A stretch of DNA of 8,952 bases from an uncultured Lachnospiraceae bacterium. GTDB lineage: Bacteria > Bacillota > Clostridia > Lachnospirales > Lachnospiraceae. The stretch is from positions 1 through 8,952 of the forward strand of contig CACXGR010000333.1 in NCBI GenBank assembly GCA_902767235.1. The letters run 5' to 3'. Below the pieces are notes generated by a model. That model saw only the letters and a program-made list of their open reading frames with translations, was not told the DNA's origin and searched no databases. Shown piece by piece: positions 6,957 to 8,952 of this stretch; the first letter of the stretch is position 1, and each line of letters starts with the position of its first letter. Made by a program: the position numbers and the translations under genes.

Positions 6957-6989
6957 GAAAATAATTAAATTTTCTGCATCCTATTTTGA
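6957..6989 (-). promoter_or_regulatory. Candidate internal promoter with AT-rich inverted repeat before dhaK
   Basis: On the minus strand a CTGTCA (4 of 6 matches to the -35 consensus) is followed after 17 bp by TTTAAT (5 of 6 matches to the -10). The -10 lies inside an inverted repeat, GAAAAT-TTAATT-ATTTTC (6957-6974). The start site would fall just before the dhaK ribosome binding site. AT-rich gaps produce such matches by chance, so this is only a candidate. Confidence 0.3.
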
Positions 6990-7029
6990 CAGTTCTGTTC
7001 CCCATAACAGATACTGACAATGCACATGG

Positions 7030-7419
7030 TCAGCTGAGCTTGGAGGTGTTTCTCGCCTCCTCCGCTGCAGCGATCACTTCATCGAGCGAAGCGCCGGAAG
7101 TGGATGTCACGGCGGCGCTGATCGCACCTTCAAGGACGGGCGCGTCTGCAATGCGGACGTTGATATTGTCGCCCAGCATTTCGATCGCCATCTCGGCGCT
7201 CATGATGCCGCTGCCAAGATCCGCCAGTACAGCTACGCCGTCACCGGTATCGGCAGCTTTGATGGCCGACATAATGCGGAAAGCGTCTGTTCCGATCGCG
7301 CCGCTCTCCATTCCGCCGGCAGCTATGATGTGCTCGTTCTCCGAGGCCATCTCCATAGCCAGATCATAGATTCCCTCTGCAACTTTGACGCTGTGTGATA
7401 CGATTACGATCCCTACCAT
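7030..7419 (-). CDS. dhaM: Dihydroxyacetone kinase phosphodonor subunit DhaM (EIIA-Man fold only)
   Basis: A 129-aa protein that carries phosphate from the PTS (EI, HPr) to ADP bound on DhaL. It has the mannose-type IIA fold: a first strand GIVIVSHS with the phosphorylated His9, the segment GGMESGAIGTDAFRIM (about 35-50), and GVAVLADLGSG (about 60-70), all typical of DhaM. Unlike E. coli DhaM it lacks the extra HPr and EI-like domains, which is the usual short form in Firmicutes, so it must rely on the cell's general HPr. The ATG at 7419 comes 4 bases after the dhaL stop, and its ribosome binding site (AAAGGG) lies in the end of dhaL, so the two are translationally close. Confidence 0.95.
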   Translation of the reverse strand: MVGIVIVSHSVKVAEGIYDLAMEMASENEHIIAAGGMESGAIGTDAFRIMSAIKAADTGDGVAVLADLGSGIMSAEMAIEMLGDNINVRIADAPVLEGAISAAVTSTSGASLDEVIAAAEEARNTSKLS

Positions 7420-7423
7420 AACT

Positions 7424-8044
7424 TTATCCCTTTATAAAATCGCGGACAGCCTGCATCGTATAGGTGGCGGAGGTGGCGCCGGGATCCTGATGCCCGATAC
7501 TGCGCTCTCCCAGATAGCTGGCTCTTCCCTTGGTCGCAATGATCGTCTTGGTGTACTCTACGCCTTCCTCCGCAGCTTTGCACATGGCGTCCAGCGCGTC
7601 ATTTACGGAAGCGCCGCTGTCAACGGCTGCGCTGTAAGCTTCGAATGCGGGGATGATCGCGTCGAGCATGGTCTTCTCGCCCTTTACGGCTTTGCCGCGT
7701 TTCTGAATGCCCGCGATCACGGCTTCAAATACCGCCTTGCCGTCCTGGGCGGTAAGCGCAGTCTTGCCGGCACATACCTTACCCGCCTGCATATAAGCGG
7801 TCCCGTAGAGAGGCCCCGAAGCGCCACCTACCTTGGAAAGAAGCGTCATTCCGGTCTTCTTGAGAAGATCCCCGATATTGTCGCTGTCTTTGGGCAGGAT
7901 AGCGAGCACCTCCGTGAAACCTCTTGCCATGTTGATCCCGTGGTCCGCATCACCGATCTCGCGGTCGAGTTCAGTGAGAAAATCTTTGTTCTCAATGATG
8001 CGGTTTCCGATCATTTCAATACAATCGTAGATTTTCGATGACAT
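7424..8044 (-). CDS. dhaL: Dihydroxyacetone kinase, ADP-binding subunit DhaL
   Basis: A 206-aa subunit that holds ADP permanently as a cofactor. The ADP is rephosphorylated by DhaM and the phosphate passed on to the dihydroxyacetone on DhaK. The Mg-binding cluster DREIGDADHG (27-36, with Asp27, Asp32 and Asp34) is the DhaL signature. It is followed by the nucleotide-binding GGASGPLYGT (73-82) and the C-terminal GRASYLGERSIGHQDPGA (173-190) found across DhaL and the Dak2 domain. The length fits PTS-dependent DhaL; it lacks the extra region of FakA or of ATP-dependent fused kinases. The ATG at 8044 has GGAGG 9 bases upstream (8054-8058). It is the first gene of the operon, ahead of dhaM, and has an extended -10 promoter about 100 bp upstream. 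Confidence 0.97.
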   Translation of the reverse strand: MSSKIYDCIEMIGNRIIENKDFLTELDREIGDADHGINMARGFTEVLAILPKDSDNIGDLLKKTGMTLLSKVGGASGPLYGTAYMQAGKVCAGKTALTAQDGKAVFEAVIAGIQKRGKAVKGEKTMLDAIIPAFEAYSAAVDSGASVNDALDAMCKAAEEGVEYTKTIIATKGRASYLGERSIGHQDPGATSATYTMQAVRDFIKG

Positions 8045-8093
8045 AAATAACTACCTCCATATACATTATTACAGCCCTTTTACAGACTGCCCG

Positions 8094-8127
8094 ACATGCG
8101 CCGGCACCCAAGCAGCCGTATGCATGT
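8094..8127 (-). other. Hairpin in the 5' leader of the dha operon
   Basis: On the minus strand ACATGC pairs with GCATGT, and inside these CGGC pairs with GCCG across a 9-base loop. With the promoter at 8139-8147, the fold would sit at the very 5' end of the dha mRNA. No U-tract follows it before dhaL, so it does not look like a terminator. It may stabilise the mRNA or have no role. Confidence 0.35.
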
Positions 8128-8138
8128 TTTCACTGATA

Positions 8139-8147
8139 AGTATAGCA
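8139..8147 (-). promoter_or_regulatory. Extended -10 promoter of the dha operon
   Basis: On the minus strand TGCTATACT fits the extended -10 form TGnTATAAT with one mismatch, about 95 bp before the dhaL start codon. The position 17 bp upstream has no good -35 hexamer. A weak -35 with an extended -10 is common where an activator is needed. Confidence 0.5.
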
Positions 8148-8153
8148 CTATTG

Positions 8154-8165
8154 CAAAATATTTTG
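8154..8165. promoter_or_regulatory. 12-bp perfect palindrome upstream of the dha promoter (possible operator)
   Basis: CAAAATATTTTG is a perfect palindrome lying 6 bp upstream of the extended -10 element, covering the spacer and -35 side of the dha promoter. It is placed where an activator or repressor could act on dha and also on the divergent PIN-like gene. The regulator is not identified, and the AT-rich core makes a chance palindrome possible. Confidence 0.35.
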
Positions 8166-8193
8166 TGCTTTTTTTACGTATTTCAGGCCGCAC

Positions 8194-8223
8194 TTGCGCA
8201 ATTTCAATGGTTTGCTGTATAAT
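8194..8223 (+). promoter_or_regulatory. Promoter of the PIN-like gene
   Basis: A perfect TATAAT (8218-8223) is preceded after 18 bp by TTGCGC (8194-8199), which matches the -35 consensus at its first three positions. It lies 32 bp before the start codon. The ribosome binding site that follows (only AGGT at about 8244-8247) is weak, which suggests modest translation. Confidence 0.5.
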
Positions 8224-8255
8224 TCAAAAAGTGCCGGTCGACCAGGTATATATTT

Positions 8256-8952
8256 ATGAAACATTATTTGATTGACAGCGAGAATGTCGGAGACTTCTGG
8301 ATCCCGCTGCTGGAGATACCGGCGGACCAGGCGGAGCTGATCGTATTCTATACCAAGAACAGCCCCCACATGAGTTATGACAGTCTCATCAGACTCAAGG
8401 AATCCGACAGAAAAGTCATTTTTATTAAGTGCTATGAAGGAACGAACGCGCTGGATTTCCAGCTTTGTTCCGAACTCGGATACTGCATTGCACGCAATGA
8501 GAATGACGACTTCATCATCGTGACCAACGATACGGGATACGACGCGGCGGTGAAGTATTGGAGACGCAAAGAGTATTCCGTAAAGCGGATCGCCGGCAAG
8601 GACAGCAGGACCGGCAGCCGCAAAAAAGGAAACCTTGCAAGACATGATGTCGCGGCGGAGGTGAGTTCCATTCTTCATAAGCTGGTGAATGCAGCGGATT
8701 CTGAGGAAACGGGACTTTCCGGCAGCGGACAGCATGCGGAGAGCAGTATGGGATCCGGGCATATCGATGAAGCCGAAGAGGATGTCATGATCATCCCGGA
8801 TGCGGACGAAAGCTCGGACGGCGAACTCTGGGAAGAGGACGCAGACCGCGCATATGCCGATGATCCCGACCAGGAAGAGCAGCCGGCGTACGACGAAGAG
8901 CCCGAGGACGACGAAGTAGCAGAGGACGACGAAGTAGCAGAGGACGACGAAG
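8256..8952 (+). CDS. PIN-like domain protein with long acidic repeat tail (partial)
   Basis: The frame is open from the ATG at 8256 to the window end (232 codons, no stop), so the 3' end is missing. Residues 1 to about 115 form a PIN-like (NYN-type) nuclease domain of the kind found in Clostridia: LIDSENVGD at 5-13 (Asp7, Glu9), VFYTKN at 30-35, GTNALDFQL at 62-70 (Asp67) and FIIVTNDTGYDAAVKYW at 86-102 (Asp92, Asp96). These conserved acids would bind the metal for RNA cleavage. From about residue 148 the sequence becomes a disordered Asp/Glu-rich tail, ending in tandem copies of EDDEVA. The domain call is by motif recognition. The target is unknown. It is divergent from dhaL, with no visible functional link. 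A 204-residue ORF on the opposite strand is taken to be a shadow. Confidence 0.85.
   Translation, partial: MKHYLIDSENVGDFWIPLLEIPADQAELIVFYTKNSPHMSYDSLIRLKESDRKVIFIKCYEGTNALDFQLCSELGYCIARNENDDFIIVTNDTGYDAAVKYWRRKEYSVKRIAGKDSRTGSRKKGNLARHDVAAEVSSILHKLVNAADSEETGLSGSGQHAESSMGSGHIDEAEEDVMIIPDADESSDGELWEEDADRAYADDPDQEEQPAYDEEPEDDEVAEDDEVAEDDE
8904..8952 (+). repeat. 18-bp in-frame tandem repeat, 2.7 copies to window end
   Basis: GAGGACGACGAAGTAGCA occurs exactly at 8904-8921 and 8922-8939, and a third copy begins at 8940 and is cut by the window edge. Each copy encodes Glu-Asp-Asp-Glu-Val-Ala. The copies are identical at nucleotide level, which implies recent expansion. The total number of copies is not known. 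Confidence 0.95.

Noticed and set aside
5700..6968. Plus-strand open frame of 422 codons opposite dhaK
   Set aside because: It runs through a perfect terminator and antisense to dhaK, whose catalytic residues are all intact. It is a shadow frame.
7385..8041. Plus-strand open frame of 218 codons opposite dhaL
   Set aside because: It is antisense to a DhaL with complete metal- and ADP-binding motifs. No independent coding evidence.
7424..8044. DhaL as a FakA-type fatty acid kinase partner for the DegV protein
   Set aside because: It is short, carries only the DhaL domain and is tightly joined to dhaM and dhaK, so it belongs to dihydroxyacetone kinase.
8148..8762. Minus-strand open frame of 204 codons opposite the PIN-like gene
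   Set aside because: The plus strand has a perfect TATAAT promoter and conserved PIN-type acidic motifs over the same bases; the minus-strand translation resembles nothing.
1..8952. CRISPR array, tRNA, rRNA or insertion sequence
   Set aside because: I saw no spaced direct repeats other than the coding 18-bp tandem repeat, no cloverleaf, and no transposase-like protein.

Overview
The window looks like chromosomal DNA from a low-to-mid GC Firmicute, most likely a gut-type anaerobe of the Clostridia (Lachnospiraceae or a relative). The grounds are strong GGAGG-type ribosome binding sites, AT-rich intergenic regions between GC-richer genes, a DUF1292 protein, a DegV protein, a Clostridia-type cytidylate-kinase-like protein, a perfect CcpA-type cre site and a single-domain DhaM. 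The species cannot be named from the sequence. There are no rRNA, tRNA, CRISPR or transposon signatures, so this is mostly ordinary core/accessory metabolism.

Layout. Positions 1-105 hold two strong hairpins past the end of a minus-strand gene for a complete glucose/N-acetylglucosamine-family PTS permease (IIC-IIB-IIA, 730 aa, 106-2298). A 227-bp AT-rich regulatory gap with a perfect cre site follows, then a small plus-strand DUF1292 gene (2526-2777). A structured 158-bp gap carries the terminator of a minus-strand DegV gene (2936-3814). Divergent from degV is a plus-strand cluster: a TetR-family regulator (TTG start, 4032-4607), a cytidylate-kinase-like protein broken by an apparent 1-base deletion (4699-5297), and a zinc-ribbon/DUF4234 membrane protein (5299-5823). 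The cluster ends at a shared bidirectional terminator (about 5866-5912). On the other side of that terminator lies a minus-strand dihydroxyacetone kinase operon transcribed in the order dhaL-dhaM-dhaK (8044 to 5943). Divergent from dhaL is a plus-strand PIN-like nuclease gene with a long acidic tail, which runs off the right edge inside an 18-bp tandem repeat.

How it fits together. The PTS permease and the Dha kinase both depend on the general PTS proteins (EI and HPr). The permease phosphorylates its sugar during uptake. DhaM takes phosphate from HPr and passes it through the ADP bound to DhaL to dihydroxyacetone held covalently on DhaK. Sugar control of the permease is suggested by the cre site. 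The TetR regulator lies close to the dha genes and could be a DhaS-like regulator, but it is separated from them by two unrelated genes and a terminator, so this is only a hypothesis.

The points most worth a second look are the frameshifted kinase, the L-M-K gene order with a gap and possible internal promoter before dhaK, the palindromes in the two divergent promoter regions, and the acidic repeat tail of the PIN-like protein. I did not find convincing evidence of a wholly new system.
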